A DNA stretch of 64,000 nt from an uncultured Rhodoferax sp. (GCF_946221635.1 NZ_CAMIHB010000009.1:62001-126000); one strand, 5' to 3'; shown: positions 24,702 through 33,759, counted from the first letter of the stretch. The notes: generated by a model from the sequence alone, not told the origin. Made by a program: numbers and translations.

Positions 24702-25933
24702 GGTGCTTTGGTCTCTGCGGTGGCGGACGCGGCGGGCTTGCCCTTGCCGTCCTTGCCTTCGGATGCGGCTTTGTCGTCCTTGCTGCGTTCCACCACCGGG
24801 CTGTTGGGTCGCAGGTTCTGCTTGCCGTCCATCACCACCACCTCACCCGCCTTCAGGCCGGTGACCGCGGCCTCGCCAGCCTCGCCATAGACCTGCTTGA
24901 TGGGGCGCAGCACGGCCTTGCCGTCTTCCACCACATAGACGATGGTGCCGCGCGCGCTCTGGATGATGGCGGACTGTGGGATGACGATGGCGTCCTTGAT
25001 GGTAGACAGGGTCTGGCTCACCTCCACAAAGGCGCCGGGCCAGAGCTTGTAGTCCTTGTTGGCAAACACGGCCTTGGCCTTGACGGCGCCCGAGCTGGCG
25101 TCCACTGCGTTGTCCACAAACTGCAGGTGGCCCTGGAAGCTGCCGCCCTTGTCGGCCAGTGTGGCCGTCACCGGGGCGCCGTTGTTGGTGCCTTTGGCGT
25201 TCAGGGCTTGCAAGGCGTCCGCCAGGTTGCGCTGCGGCGTGCTGAACAGCACGGCGATGGGGTCGAGCTGGGTGATGGTGACCAGCGGCGTCACATTGGC
25301 CTGCACGGCCGAGCCGGCGAACACATTGACGGCGCCCGCACGCCCTGCGCTGGGCGCCTTGATCTGGGCGTAGGACAGGGCCACGCGCGTGGCGTCGATG
25401 GCGGCCTGGTCAGCGGCCACGGTGGCGGTGGCCGCCTCGACCTGCGCCTGCGCGGTATCCACCGCGCCCTGGGAGATGAAGTTCTGTGCAAAGAGCTGCT
25501 TGGAGCGTTCGAACTGGCGCTTCACGTCGGCCAGGCTGGCCTGGTCTTTGGCGAGCTGGGCGCGGGCCTTGGCCACGTTGGCCTCGTCGGTGCGTGCGTC
25601 CAGCGTGAACAGCAGTTGGCCGGCCTTGACGAACTCGCCCTCCTTGAAATGCACCTTGGCGATGGTGCTGCTGACCTGGGGCCGCACTTCCACGGTGGAG
25701 AGCGGGCTGACGGTGCCTGTGGCCCGGAGTGTGACCGCCAGGTCTTTGGCCAGGGCCTTGACGGTGGTAACCGTGGCAGGCGCCTGCGGGCTGCTGGCTG
25801 CCGCGGCGGGGGTGGGCGCGGCGCCACTGGCAGGCGTGGCTGAGGGGTCGGAAGGCTTGGCGTTGCAGGCGGTCAGCAGGACCGCCATCAGCACACAGGC
25901 GGGCAGTAGCGGGGAGCGCGAAAGTGGGTTCAT
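24698..25933 (-). CDS. RND efflux periplasmic adaptor (MFP) lipoprotein
   Basis: A 411-residue membrane fusion protein. The signal ends in lipobox LTAC, so it is lipidated at Cys. A linker rich in Ala/Pro/Ser follows, then the barrel and lipoyl halves (VRPQVSSTIAKVHFKEGEFV, later YAQIKAPSAGRAGAVNVFAG) around a coiled-coil hairpin (about 110-180). The C-terminus is Lys/Asp/Ala-rich. ATG 25933 directly precedes the signal peptide; the frame is open to 25963. It pairs with the RND pump downstream. Confidence 0.93.
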   Translation of the reverse strand: MNPLSRSPLLPACVLMAVLLTACNAKPSDPSATPASGAAPTPAAAASSPQAPATVTTVKALAKDLAVTLRATGTVSPLSTVEVRPQVSSTIAKVHFKEGEFVKAGQLLFTLDARTDEANVAKARAQLAKDQASLADVKRQFERSKQLFAQNFISQGAVDTAQAQVEAATATVAADQAAIDATRVALSYAQIKAPSAGRAGAVNVFAGSAVQANVTPLVTITQLDPIAVLFSTPQRNLADALQALNAKGTNNGAPVTATLADKGGSFQGHLQFVDNAVDASSGAVKAKAVFANKDYKLWPGAFVEVSQTLSTIKDAIVIPQSAIIQSARGTIVYVVEDGKAVLRPIKQVYGEAGEAAVTGLKAGEVVVMDGKQNLRPNSPVVERSKDDKAASEGKDGKGKPAASATAETKAP

Positions 25934-26094
25934 GGCAGGGGTGGCGGCGAGCGGGAAGGGCAACGGGCTCCCGCGCGGGAACCCGCCTCAGCGGAACAGG
26001 CAGGAGCTTACGCGTGGCATCCCGCTTACTCTTTTGGCTGGCGTGTAAAGCAGAGGTAAAGCCGGCCCGGCCCGGGGGCCAGCCCGAAGATTGC

Positions 26095-26150
26095 AATGTG
26101 CTCTTGTTTTGAGAGCGGCTTGCGCAGTATTGACGAGGGCTGGAGGCCTT
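26095..26150 (+). repeat. dispersed Comamonadaceae-type repeat, copy 3
   Basis: GAGCGGCTTGCGC ... TATTGACGAGGGCTGGAGGCC matches the family. It lies between the adaptor gene and the 3' end of the MerR gene. Confidence 0.75.
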
Positions 26151-26156
26151 TTTGGC

Positions 26157-26630
26157 TCAAGACTTGGGTTTGCGCTTGCGCTCGGCCAGGTGGTTGCGGC
26201 AACTGGTGTTGATGACGCGCAGTTCGGCCAGGGTGGCGTCGATCTGGGCGCGCTTCTTCTCCAGCTCGGCAATTTCGCTGTCGGTGCGTTCGATCACGTA
26301 CTGCAACTGCTGCACGCGGCCTTCGCCGTGGTCGCCGTACAGGTCCAGATAACGCTTGATCTCGGACAGCGGGGAGCCAATGGCTTTGGCGCGCAGGATG
26401 AGTGCGAGCCGGGCGCGGTCGCGCCGGTTGTAGACGCGCGCACCGTTGACGCGGCGCGGGCTCAGCAGGCCCTTGTCTTCGTAGAAGCGCAGCGCGCGCA
26501 GCGTGATGCCGAACTCGCGGCACAGCTCGGTGATGCCAAAGAGCTCGGCGGTACCTTCGTCGCGGTGGGACGCGACAAAGGCCTGTGCGTCTGCCACCGT
26601 TGCGTCGGTGGCCACGGGCTTAAATGACAC
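26157..26630 (-). CDS. MerR-family regulator, LiuR-like
   Basis: A 157-residue protein. Residues about 22-95 form a MerR DNA-binding domain (FGITELCREFGITLRALRFY, EDKGLLSPRR, IGSPLSEIKRYLDLY), followed by a dimer coiled coil and a short Cys-containing tail (VINTSCRNHLAERKRK). The pattern matches LiuR, which controls branched-chain acyl-CoA breakdown. I chose GTG 26630, which overlaps the end of the upstream SCP2 gene by 11 bases; the frame is open to 26717. The nearby palindrome at 27010 resembles LiuR sites. Confidence 0.8.
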   Translation of the reverse strand: MSFKPVATDATVADAQAFVASHRDEGTAELFGITELCREFGITLRALRFYEDKGLLSPRRVNGARVYNRRDRARLALILRAKAIGSPLSEIKRYLDLYGDHGEGRVQQLQYVIERTDSEIAELEKKRAQIDATLAELRVINTSCRNHLAERKRKPKS

Positions 26631-26916
26631 GTTGCAGGCGCATGGCCACGCCCATGTCGCCGCTGACCTTGAGTTTGCCGGCCATGAAGCCGGTGGCCGG
26701 CTCCAGGTCGCCGGCAATCAGGGCCTGCAGGTTCTCCAGCGTGATGCCTACGGTGCAGTCGGTGTCGGTATCGGTGTTGCCCACGCGGTTGGGCGTGCTG
26801 GCGCCGTCGATGACGATCACGCCGTCGGCACCCAGGTCGAACTTGAGCGTGGCGTTGAGGCCGCTGTCATCACCCACTTTGGCGCGGATGGCTTCGGTTG
26901 CGGAGGCGAGGGACAT
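26620..26916 (-). CDS. SCP2 sterol-binding-domain protein
   Basis: A 98-residue protein made of one SCP2 fold (LKFDLGADGVIVIDG, then DCTVGITLENLQALIAGDL and GFMAGKLKVSGDMGVAMRL). Such proteins bind lipids or fatty acyl-CoA in a small tunnel. It is divergent from the acyl-CoA carboxylase operon and sits upstream of the MerR gene, consistent with acyl-CoA handling. ATG 26916 follows AGGA. Confidence 0.9.
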   Translation of the reverse strand: MSLASATEAIRAKVGDDSGLNATLKFDLGADGVIVIDGASTPNRVGNTDTDTDCTVGITLENLQALIAGDLEPATGFMAGKLKVSGDMGVAMRLQRVI

Positions 26917-27008
26917 GGTGATTCCTGGTAGTGAAAGGGGAGTTGCGGCTGGATGGTAGTCCGGCGATATGCCGCAAAGCATAGTGAAAACACCTATAGG
27001 GTAACAGG

Positions 27009-27037
27009 TTGACGTTAACGTCACCATTGCATCTAAT
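27009..27037 (+). promoter_or_regulatory. promoter with LiuR-like palindrome over the -35 region
   Basis: TTGACG (27009-27014) and TCTAAT (27032-27037) lie 17 bp apart and fit a sigma-70 promoter for the gene at 27067. The 14-bp perfect palindrome TGACGTTAACGTCA (27010-27023) overlaps the -35 box. It resembles the TGACGT-type LiuR motif I remember from gamma- and betaproteobacteria, and suits the MerR regulator at 26157. Confidence 0.65.
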
Positions 27038-27066
27038 GCGTCAAGCTTCACCAAGGACCCGCGCCC

Positions 27067-28677
27067 ATGCCTGCCCTGCGTTCCAAGATCCATCCCCGCT
27101 CGCCCGCCTTCGCCGCCAACGCCCAGCGCATGGCCGGGCTGTTGGCCGAGGTGCAGCGTCTGGAGGGGCAGGTGGTTGCCGAGTCGGAAAGCAAGCGCGA
27201 CAAGTTCGAGGCGCGCGGTCAGTTGCTGCCGCGCGAACGTGTGGCCCGCCTGCTGGACCGGGGCACGCCCTTTCTGGAGCTGAGCCGCCTGGCGGGCCTG
27301 AACATGCATGACGACGATGGCAAGAAGGCCGTGCTGGGTGGCGGCTCCATCGTCGGAATTGGCGTGGTGGCGGGGCGGCGCTGCCTGATCTCCGCCAGCG
27401 ACAGCGCGGTCAAGGGCGGCACCGTAGCGCCCATGGGCTTGAAGAAGGCGCTGCGCGCGCAGGAGATTGCGCTGGAGAACAAGCTGCCGGTCATCTACCT
27501 GGTGGAGAGCGGCGGCGCCAACCTCATGTACCAGGCCGAAATTTTTGTCGAAGGCGGGCGCAGCTTCGCCAACCAGGCGCGCATGTCGGCCGCGGGCATT
27601 CCGCAAATCTCGGTGGTGCATGGCTCCAGCACGGCGGGCGGTGCGTATCTGCCGGGTCTGTCGGACTACGTGGTGCTGGTGCGCGGGCGCAGCAGCATCT
27701 ACCTGGCCGGCCCGCCGCTGGTGAAGGCTGCCATGGGCGAGAACTGCACGGACGATGAGCTGGGTGGTGCCGAGATGCATGCGCAGGTGACGGGCCTTGG
27801 CGAGTATCTGACCGAAGACGACGCGCATGCGATTGCCGTGGCGCGTGAACTCATGGACAAATTGAACTGGGATACCACGCCGGCGCCTGCCAGCTTTGCA
27901 GCGCCGCTGTTTGCCGAAGAGGAGCTGATGGGCATCGTGCCCGCGGATGAACGCGAACCCTACGACGTGCGCGAGGTGATTGCGCGCCTGGTGGACGGTT
28001 CGGATTTTCTGGAGTTCAAGGCCGGGTATGCGCCCGAGATGCTGTGCGGCCACGCGCGCATCGAAGGGCGGCTGGTTGGCGTCCTGGGCAACAACGGCCC
28101 CATCCAGCCCACGGGCTCCACCAAGGCGGCGCAGTTCATCCAGCTGTGCGACCAGAGCGGCACGCCGCTGGTCTTTCTGCAGAACACCACGGGCTACATG
28201 GTGGGCTCCGCCGCAGAGCGCGGTGGCGCCATCAAGCACGGCAGCAAGATGATCCAGGCCGTGGCCAATGCGCGCGTGCCGAAGTTCACCGTGGTGCTGG
28301 GCGGCTCGTTTGGCGCGGGCAATTACGGCATGTGTGGGCGCGGCTTCGATCCGCGTTTCATCTTCAGCTGGCCCACGGCGCGCACCGCCGTGATGGGCGG
28401 CGCACAGGCCGCCAAGGTCATGGACATCGTCAACCGCGCCAAGCTCGAACGCATGGGCGCCGAGGTGAACGAGGACGCGCTCAAGGCCCTATCCGACGGC
28501 TTGCGTTTGCGCCTGGACAAGGAAAGCGCGGCCCTGTTTGGCACGGCCCGCCTGTGGGACGACGGAATCATCGACCCGCGCGACACGCGCCGCCTGTTGG
28601 CCCTGTGCCTGGCGCTGGCTGCCGAGGCCGAGCAGCGCACGTTGCGCGCCAACACCTTTGGCGTGGCCCGCCTCTGA
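27067..28677 (+). CDS. acyl-CoA carboxylase beta subunit (methylcrotonyl- or geranyl-CoA type)
   Basis: A 536-residue carboxyltransferase. Typical stretches are RGQLLPRERVARLLDRGTPF, the acyl-CoA pocket NTTGYMVGSAAERGGAIKHG and LGGSFGAGNYGMCGRGFDPR. It moves carboxyl from biotin to the acyl-CoA. Length fits MccB/LiuB and AtuC. The order beta / dehydrogenase / hydratase / alpha equals atuCDEF, while the regulator looks LiuR-like, so the substrate (3-methylcrotonyl-CoA or geranyl-CoA) is undecided. ATG has AAGGA upstream and the promoter at 27009. Confidence 0.93.
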   Translation: MPALRSKIHPRSPAFAANAQRMAGLLAEVQRLEGQVVAESESKRDKFEARGQLLPRERVARLLDRGTPFLELSRLAGLNMHDDDGKKAVLGGGSIVGIGVVAGRRCLISASDSAVKGGTVAPMGLKKALRAQEIALENKLPVIYLVESGGANLMYQAEIFVEGGRSFANQARMSAAGIPQISVVHGSSTAGGAYLPGLSDYVVLVRGRSSIYLAGPPLVKAAMGENCTDDELGGAEMHAQVTGLGEYLTEDDAHAIAVARELMDKLNWDTTPAPASFAAPLFAEEELMGIVPADEREPYDVREVIARLVDGSDFLEFKAGYAPEMLCGHARIEGRLVGVLGNNGPIQPTGSTKAAQFIQLCDQSGTPLVFLQNTTGYMVGSAAERGGAIKHGSKMIQAVANARVPKFTVVLGGSFGAGNYGMCGRGFDPRFIFSWPTARTAVMGGAQAAKVMDIVNRAKLERMGAEVNEDALKALSDGLRLRLDKESAALFGTARLWDDGIIDPRDTRRLLALCLALAAEAEQRTLRANTFGVARL

Positions 28678-28708
28678 TGGCGTTCGAGAAAAACCCCGAG
28701 GAGACTTC

Positions 28709-29860
28709 ATGAAATTCACGCCCGAGCACACCCAGATATCCGACACGGTACGCAAGTTCGTCGCCCACGAGATCAACCCCTTCACCGCCGAGTGGGAAAA
28801 GGCCGGCATCTTCCCCGCGCACCAGCTGTTCAAGAAGATGGGCGACCTGGGCCTGCTGGGCATCAAGTACCCCACGGAGTTCGGCGGCATGGGGCTGGAC
28901 TTCAGCTACTCCATGGTCATGGCCGAGGCGCTGGGCGACTGCAACGTGGGCGGCGTGCCCATGGCCATTGGCGTGCAGACCGATATGTGCACGCCCGCGC
29001 TGGCGCGCTTTGGCAGCGACGAGTTGCGTGCCTGCTACCTGGCCCCTGCCATTGCGGGCGACATGGTGGGCTGCATCGGCGTGAGCGAGGCGGGTGGCGG
29101 CTCCGACGTGGCCGCGCTCAAGACCACGGCGCGCAAGGACGGTGGCGACTACGTCATCAACGGCTCCAAGATGTGGATCACCAACGGCATGCAGGCCGAC
29201 TGGTGCTGCCTGTTGGCCAACACCAGCGAAGGCCAGGTGCACAAGAACAAGTCGCTCATCATCGTGCCCCTGGATGCGCCCGGCATCACGCGCCAGAAGA
29301 TCGAAAAGATCGGCATGCACAGCAGCGACACAGCCCAGCTGTTCTTCGACAACGTGCGCGTGCCCCAGCGCAACCTCATCGGCCAGGAGGGCATGGGCTT
29401 CATGCTGCAGATGCTGCAGTTCCAGGAAGAGCGCCTCTACGGCGCCGCCAGCAGTCTGCGCTCGCTGGACAACCTGATCGACCAGACCATTGCCTACACG
29501 CGCGAGCGCCATACCTTTGGCCAGCCCATCCTCAACAACCAAGTGGTGCACTTCCGCCTGGCGGAGCTGCGCACCGAGGTGGAGGCCCTGCGTGCGCTGA
29601 CCTACCGCGCGGTCGAGTCCTATGTGAGCGGCAAGGACGTGACCAAGCTCGCCTCCATGGCCAAGCTCAAGGCCGGCCGCCTGAGCCGCGAGGTGACGGA
29701 TAGCTGCCTGCAGTACTGGGGCGGCATGGGTTTCACGGCCGACAACCCCATCTCCCAGGCCTACCGCGACAGCCGCCTGATCTCGATTGGCGGCGGTGCC
29801 GATGAGATCATGCTGGGCATCATCTGCAAGCTGGAACACACCCTGCCGGGCAAGGCCTGA
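28709..29860 (+). CDS. acyl-CoA dehydrogenase (citronellyl-CoA dehydrogenase-like)
   Basis: A 383-residue FAD enzyme. Features are GCIGVSEAGGGSDVAALKT and YVINGSKMWITNGMQADW (flavin and substrate contacts) and YWGGMGFTADNPISQAYRDS near the C-terminus. The catalytic base is likely the Glu in GGADEIMLG. It adds the 2,3 double bond to an acyl-CoA. It resembles AtuD, which I recall has a similar FPAH start region, but isovaleryl-CoA dehydrogenase is possible. ATG 28709 follows GAGGAG. Confidence 0.92.
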   Translation: MKFTPEHTQISDTVRKFVAHEINPFTAEWEKAGIFPAHQLFKKMGDLGLLGIKYPTEFGGMGLDFSYSMVMAEALGDCNVGGVPMAIGVQTDMCTPALARFGSDELRACYLAPAIAGDMVGCIGVSEAGGGSDVAALKTTARKDGGDYVINGSKMWITNGMQADWCCLLANTSEGQVHKNKSLIIVPLDAPGITRQKIEKIGMHSSDTAQLFFDNVRVPQRNLIGQEGMGFMLQMLQFQEERLYGAASSLRSLDNLIDQTIAYTRERHTFGQPILNNQVVHFRLAELRTEVEALRALTYRAVESYVSGKDVTKLASMAKLKAGRLSREVTDSCLQYWGGMGFTADNPISQAYRDSRLISIGGGADEIMLGIICKLEHTLPGKA

Positions 29861-29873
29861 GGTGGAGCCTGCC

Positions 29874-30713
29874 ATGCAGACCATCCTGGATGCTATGCAA
29901 TTAGGAGCTGTCCGCGCAGTATCCACGGGGGCTACCCTGCATATTTCTCTGAATCGACCGGAATCGCGCAACGCCATGTCCCTGCAGATGGTGGCCGAGC
30001 TGCAGCAGGTGCTGCGCGCGGCGGAGGCCACGGTGGGGACGCCGGAGGCGGTGCGCGTGGTGGTGCTGCGGGGCGCGGGCGGGAATTTTTGCGCAGGAGG
30101 AGATCTGAAAGACATGGCGGATGCACGCATGCGCGCCATGCACAGGGCGGAGGGTGAGCCGGACCCGATGGCCGACGTGAATGCCGCCTTTGGCCACCTC
30201 TGCGCCGCGTATGCCAACACCCCGTTGGCCGTGGTGGCCGTGCTGGAGGGAGCCGTCATGGGCGGCGGCTTGGGCCTGGCCTGTGTGGCCGACGTGGCGA
30301 TTGCCGGCGACACCGCAGCCTTCCGCCTGCCCGAGACCTCGCTGGGTGTGGTGCCCGCGCAGATCGCCCCGTTCTTGGTGGAGCGCCTGGGCTATTCGCA
30401 GGCCAAGCGCCTGGCCGTGACCGGCGGGCGGCTCGATGCAGCGGGCGCCCTTGCCGTGGGGCTGGTGCACGAGGTCTCCACCGCCGAGGGCATGGCCGCC
30501 GCGCTGGACAAGACGCTGGCCGACATCCTGGCCTGTGCCCCCGGTGCGCTGGCTGCCACCAAGGCGCTGATGCGCAAGGCGCGCTTTACCCCTGCTGCAG
30601 AGCTGGTGGAGGAGGCCGCTGCCATCTTTTCCCGTGCGGCCCGGAGCCCTGAGGGACAAGAAGGCATGGCCGCCTTCATCCAGAAACGCAAACCCATTTG
30701 GGCTGTGACATGA
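29874..30713 (+). CDS. enoyl-CoA hydratase/isomerase family protein
   Basis: A 279-residue crotonase-fold protein. The oxyanion-hole stretches are NFCAGGDLKDM and GAVMGGGLGLACVADVAIAG; the usual catalytic Glu region is RLPETSLGVVPAQ. It hydrates an unsaturated acyl-CoA in the same operon (LiuC or AtuE role). Residues 7-23 (AMQLGAVRAVSTGATLH) are encoded by dispersed repeat copy 4, so this N-terminus is secondary. The TGA overlaps the next ATG. Confidence 0.9.
   Translation: MQTILDAMQLGAVRAVSTGATLHISLNRPESRNAMSLQMVAELQQVLRAAEATVGTPEAVRVVVLRGAGGNFCAGGDLKDMADARMRAMHRAEGEPDPMADVNAAFGHLCAAYANTPLAVVAVLEGAVMGGGLGLACVADVAIAGDTAAFRLPETSLGVVPAQIAPFLVERLGYSQAKRLAVTGGRLDAAGALAVGLVHEVSTAEGMAAALDKTLADILACAPGALAATKALMRKARFTPAAELVEEAAAIFSRAARSPEGQEGMAAFIQKRKPIWAVT
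29892..29940 (+). repeat. dispersed Comamonadaceae-type repeat, copy 4, inside a coding region
   Basis: GCTATG ... GAGCTGTCCGCGC ... TATCCACGGGGGCTA follows the family consensus, in frame within codons 7-23 of the enoyl-CoA hydratase gene. Confidence 0.8.
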
Positions 30714-32668
30714 GCTTTTCAAAAATCCTGATCGCCAACCGCGGCGAGATCGCCTGTCGCGTGATCCGCACCGCGCGCAAGCTGGGCTACGCCACCGTGG
30801 CCGTGTACAGCGATGCCGACCGCGATGCGCCCCATGTGGCGCTGGCGGATGAAGCCGTGCACATCGGCCCCTCATCCGCTGCGCAGTCCTACCTCAAGAT
30901 CGATGCCATCCTCGACGCTGCTCGCAGGACGGGCGCCGATGCCATCCACCCCGGCTACGGTTTCCTCAGTGAGAACGCGGGCTTTGCCCATGCGTGTGTG
31001 GAGGCTGGTGTGGTCTTTATCGGCCCACCCGCCAGTGCCATCGCCGCCATGGGCGACAAGGCGCTGGCCAAGCGCCGCATGCTGGAAGCGGGTGTGCCCT
31101 GTGCGCCCGGCTACCTGGGTGCAGACCAGAGCGATGCTGCCCTGACCGCCGAGGCCAAGAAGCTGGGCTATCCGCTGCTGGTGAAGGCCGTGGCCGGCGG
31201 CGGCGGGCGCGGCATGCGGCTGGTGCGCAGCGATGCCGAATTGCAGTCGGGCATCGACGGCGCACGCCGCGAAGCCACCAGCGCCTTTGGCGATGGCACG
31301 CTGATGCTGGAGCGCCTGATTGACAACGGCCGCCACATCGAGATCCAGGTGTTTGCCGATGCGCATGGCAATGCGGTCTACCTGGGCGAGCGCGATTGCA
31401 CGGCACAGCGGCGGCGCCAGAAGGTCATCGAAGAAGCACCGTCCCCCGTGGTGAGCCCTGCCATGCGCGCCGCCATGGGCCGCGACGCCGTGGCCGCCGC
31501 GCTGGCCGTGGGCTACCGCGGTGCCGGCACGGTGGAGTTCATCGTGGATGCGCAGTTGAACCATTACTTTCTGGAGATGAACACGCGCCTGCAGGTGGAG
31601 CACCCGGTGACCGAGTGCGTCACGGGGTATGACCTGGTGGAGTGGCAGCTCCGCGTGGCCGCTGGCGATGTGCTGCCCGCCAGGCAGGAAGACGTCACGC
31701 TCACGGGCCATGCCATCGAAGCCCGGCTCTACGCCGAGGACCCCTACACCGGCTTTGCACCACAGACCGGTACCGTGGCCTGGTGGCGACCCGAGCGCGC
31801 GCTGGTGGGTGGAGTCCGCGTGGACGACGGCATCCGGGAGGGGTGTGTGGTTTCGCCGTTTTACGACCCCATGGTCGCCAAAATCATCGTGCATGGCCGT
31901 GACCGTGACGACGCCATCCGTCGCCTGCGCGCGGCGCTGGCCAATACGCCGCTGTTGGGGCTGAAAAACAACGGCCGCTTTCTGAGCGATCTGCTCGACC
32001 ACCCCGCTTTTCGCAAGGCCGGGATGAGCACCACGCTGATCGACCAATGGCTGGAGCAGGGGGAGCCGCTGCTGCAAGCCCCCGTGCCCGGCGATGCGGC
32101 CTGGACCATGGCGTCGGCAGCCCTGGCCATGCAAAACGGCGGGAGCTGGCGTGCCAACAGTGTGGCGGCGTACAGCTTCGCGTTGCAGTGTGGCGACACC
32201 GTGCGGGCCGTGCGTGTGCTGCCCGATCGCCATGGCGCGGTGGCCGTGACGCTGGACGGCGCGACCACGGTCGCGCGGGTTCTGCAGTGGACAGATGGCA
32301 TGTTGCGTCTGGAGCTGGATGGCGTGACGCAGACCGCCATTGCGGTGTTTGCGGGTGATGTGCTGCACCTGTCTTGTCAAGGCCATAGCCACACCTTTGC
32401 CGAAGTCGCGGCCTTCCCGAATACCGATGCACTCAAGGACGCCCGCCGTGTGCTCTCGCCGGTTGCAGGCAAGCTGGTGCAGGTGTTGGCGGCGTCGGGC
32501 GATGCCGTGCAGGAGGGTCAGCGGCTTGCCTGCGTGGAGGCCATGAAGATGGAGATGTGGCTGTGCGCGGACAGCGCGGGCACGGTCAAGGCGGTGCATG
32601 CCGTGGCGGGCGAGCAGGTGGAAGCCGGCGCGCTGCTGGTGGAACTCGACATCAAGAAGGACGCATGA
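30710..32668 (+). CDS. acyl-CoA carboxylase alpha subunit (biotin carboxylase plus biotin carrier)
   Basis: A 652-residue protein. The biotin carboxylase part (1-450) shows ILIANRGEIACRVIRTARKL, VKAVAGGGGRGMRLV and EMNTRLQVEHPVTE. The carrier domain at the end holds the biotin Lys in VEAMKMEMWL. It charges biotin with bicarbonate and ATP for the beta subunit encoded at 27067. Length fits LiuD/MccA or AtuF. ATG 30710 overlaps the hydratase TGA. Confidence 0.95.
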   Translation: MSFSKILIANRGEIACRVIRTARKLGYATVAVYSDADRDAPHVALADEAVHIGPSSAAQSYLKIDAILDAARRTGADAIHPGYGFLSENAGFAHACVEAGVVFIGPPASAIAAMGDKALAKRRMLEAGVPCAPGYLGADQSDAALTAEAKKLGYPLLVKAVAGGGGRGMRLVRSDAELQSGIDGARREATSAFGDGTLMLERLIDNGRHIEIQVFADAHGNAVYLGERDCTAQRRRQKVIEEAPSPVVSPAMRAAMGRDAVAAALAVGYRGAGTVEFIVDAQLNHYFLEMNTRLQVEHPVTECVTGYDLVEWQLRVAAGDVLPARQEDVTLTGHAIEARLYAEDPYTGFAPQTGTVAWWRPERALVGGVRVDDGIREGCVVSPFYDPMVAKIIVHGRDRDDAIRRLRAALANTPLLGLKNNGRFLSDLLDHPAFRKAGMSTTLIDQWLEQGEPLLQAPVPGDAAWTMASAALAMQNGGSWRANSVAAYSFALQCGDTVRAVRVLPDRHGAVAVTLDGATTVARVLQWTDGMLRLELDGVTQTAIAVFAGDVLHLSCQGHSHTFAEVAAFPNTDALKDARRVLSPVAGKLVQVLAASGDAVQEGQRLACVEAMKMEMWLCADSAGTVKAVHAVAGEQVEAGALLVELDIKKDA

Positions 32669-33543
32669 TGGACAAAGCCATACTGACCTGCGCGCTCACG
32701 GGCGTGCTGACCAACCCCCAGCAGCACCCTGTGCCCGTCACGCCCGTGCAGATGGCGGCCGAGGCGCGCGACGCCTACAACGCGGGCGCCAGCATCATGC
32801 ACATCCACATGCGCAGCCAGGAGGAGGGCATGGGCCATCTGCCCAGCTGGGACCCGGATGTGGCGGAGCGCATCGTCTATGCGATCCGCGAAGCCTGCCC
32901 CGGCGTCATCATCAACCTCACCACCGGCGTGGTGGGCAAGGACATCAGCGGCCCCTTGGCCTGCATACGCCGCGTCAAGCCCGAGATCGCGGCCTGCAAT
33001 GCGGGCAGTCTCAACTACCTCAAGCTCAAGGAGGACGGCTCCTGGGCCTGGCCGCCCATGGTGTTCGACAACCCCGTGGCCAAGGTGCAGCAGTTCCTCG
33101 ACGTGATGGAGGAGGCCGGCACCCACCCCGAATTCGAGTGCTTCGATGTGGGCATCGTGCGTTCGGTCACCATGTACCTCAAGAATGGCATGCTCAAACC
33201 CGAGATGGGCCGCGCCGAATACAACCTGGTGATGGGCGTGGCCTCCGGCATGCCCTGCGATGCAGAGTTGCTGGCGTTGCTGCCCAAGTACATGGCACAA
33301 GACAGTATCTGGCAGACCACCCTGATTGGCCGTGCCGAGATTTGGCCCGTGCACCAGAGGACCGCCGAACTGGGCGGCATGCTGCGCACCGGCCTGGAAG
33401 ACACCTTCTACCTGCCCGGCGGCGAGCGCGCCGGGGGCAATGGTGCGCTCATTACTGCGCTGGCGGCGTGTGCACGGCGCGCGGGTCGCGGCATTGCGAG
33501 CCCGGCCGAGGCCAGGACCATGCTGGGCCTGCGTGCCGGGTAG
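32665..33543 (+). CDS. BKACE (DUF849) 3-keto acid cleavage enzyme
   Basis: A 293-residue TIM-barrel protein. Metal-site residues sit in SIMHIHMRSQEEG, the pattern is like Kce 3-keto-5-aminohexanoate cleavage enzymes, and the ending FYLPGGERAGGNGALI is typical of the family. It condenses a 3-keto acid with acetyl-CoA to give acetoacetate and another CoA ester. In this operon it may replace or supplement HMG-CoA lyase or a thiolase. ATG 32665 overlaps the carboxylase TGA; ATG 32668 is equally possible. Confidence 0.9.
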   Translation: MMDKAILTCALTGVLTNPQQHPVPVTPVQMAAEARDAYNAGASIMHIHMRSQEEGMGHLPSWDPDVAERIVYAIREACPGVIINLTTGVVGKDISGPLACIRRVKPEIAACNAGSLNYLKLKEDGSWAWPPMVFDNPVAKVQQFLDVMEEAGTHPEFECFDVGIVRSVTMYLKNGMLKPEMGRAEYNLVMGVASGMPCDAELLALLPKYMAQDSIWQTTLIGRAEIWPVHQRTAELGGMLRTGLEDTFYLPGGERAGGNGALITALAACARRAGRGIASPAEARTMLGLRAG

Positions 33544-33642
33544 AATGGGCGCCATCCGAAAGCCGCTGAAAAAGCGGGTTTTGAAAAGTTTTCGGGTTTT
33601 CCCGGGAAGCACCAAAAACTTCGTGCTAGAATACGAAGCTTA

Positions 33643-33719
33643 GCGGCTGTAGCTCAGCTGGATAGAGTACTTGGCTACGAACCAAGGGGTCGTGGGTTCG
33701 ATTCCTGCCAGCCGCACCA
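33643..33719 (+). tRNA. tRNA-Arg (ACG)
   Basis: A 77-base gene with acceptor GCGGCTG / CAGCCGC, D-arm TAGCTCAGCTGGATAGA, anticodon loop with ACG flanked by stem CTTGG / CCAAG, T-loop TTCGATT and encoded CCA. A likely -10 box TAGAAT lies at 33627-33632. Confidence 0.97.
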
Positions 33720-33726
33720 AAAAGAC

Positions 33727-33759
33727 AAGGTCTGCAATCGCAAGGTTGCAGACCTTTTT
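33727..33759 (+). terminator. rho-independent terminator after tRNA-Arg
   Basis: Nine perfect pairs (33729-33737 with 33746-33754) with an eight-base loop, then five T. It ends the tRNA-Arg transcript and lies 24 bases before greB. Confidence 0.88.

Noticed and set aside
28568..30313. 581-residue leftward frame opposite the acyl-CoA dehydrogenase and hydratase genes
   Set aside because: A shadow frame; His/Gln/Ala-rich and with no start signal, while the + strand genes show full family motifs.
33642..33719. tRNA-Arg as a second attachment site
   Set aside because: It is complete, has its own terminator, no integrase nearby, and its 3' part does not match the tRNA fragment at 10153.
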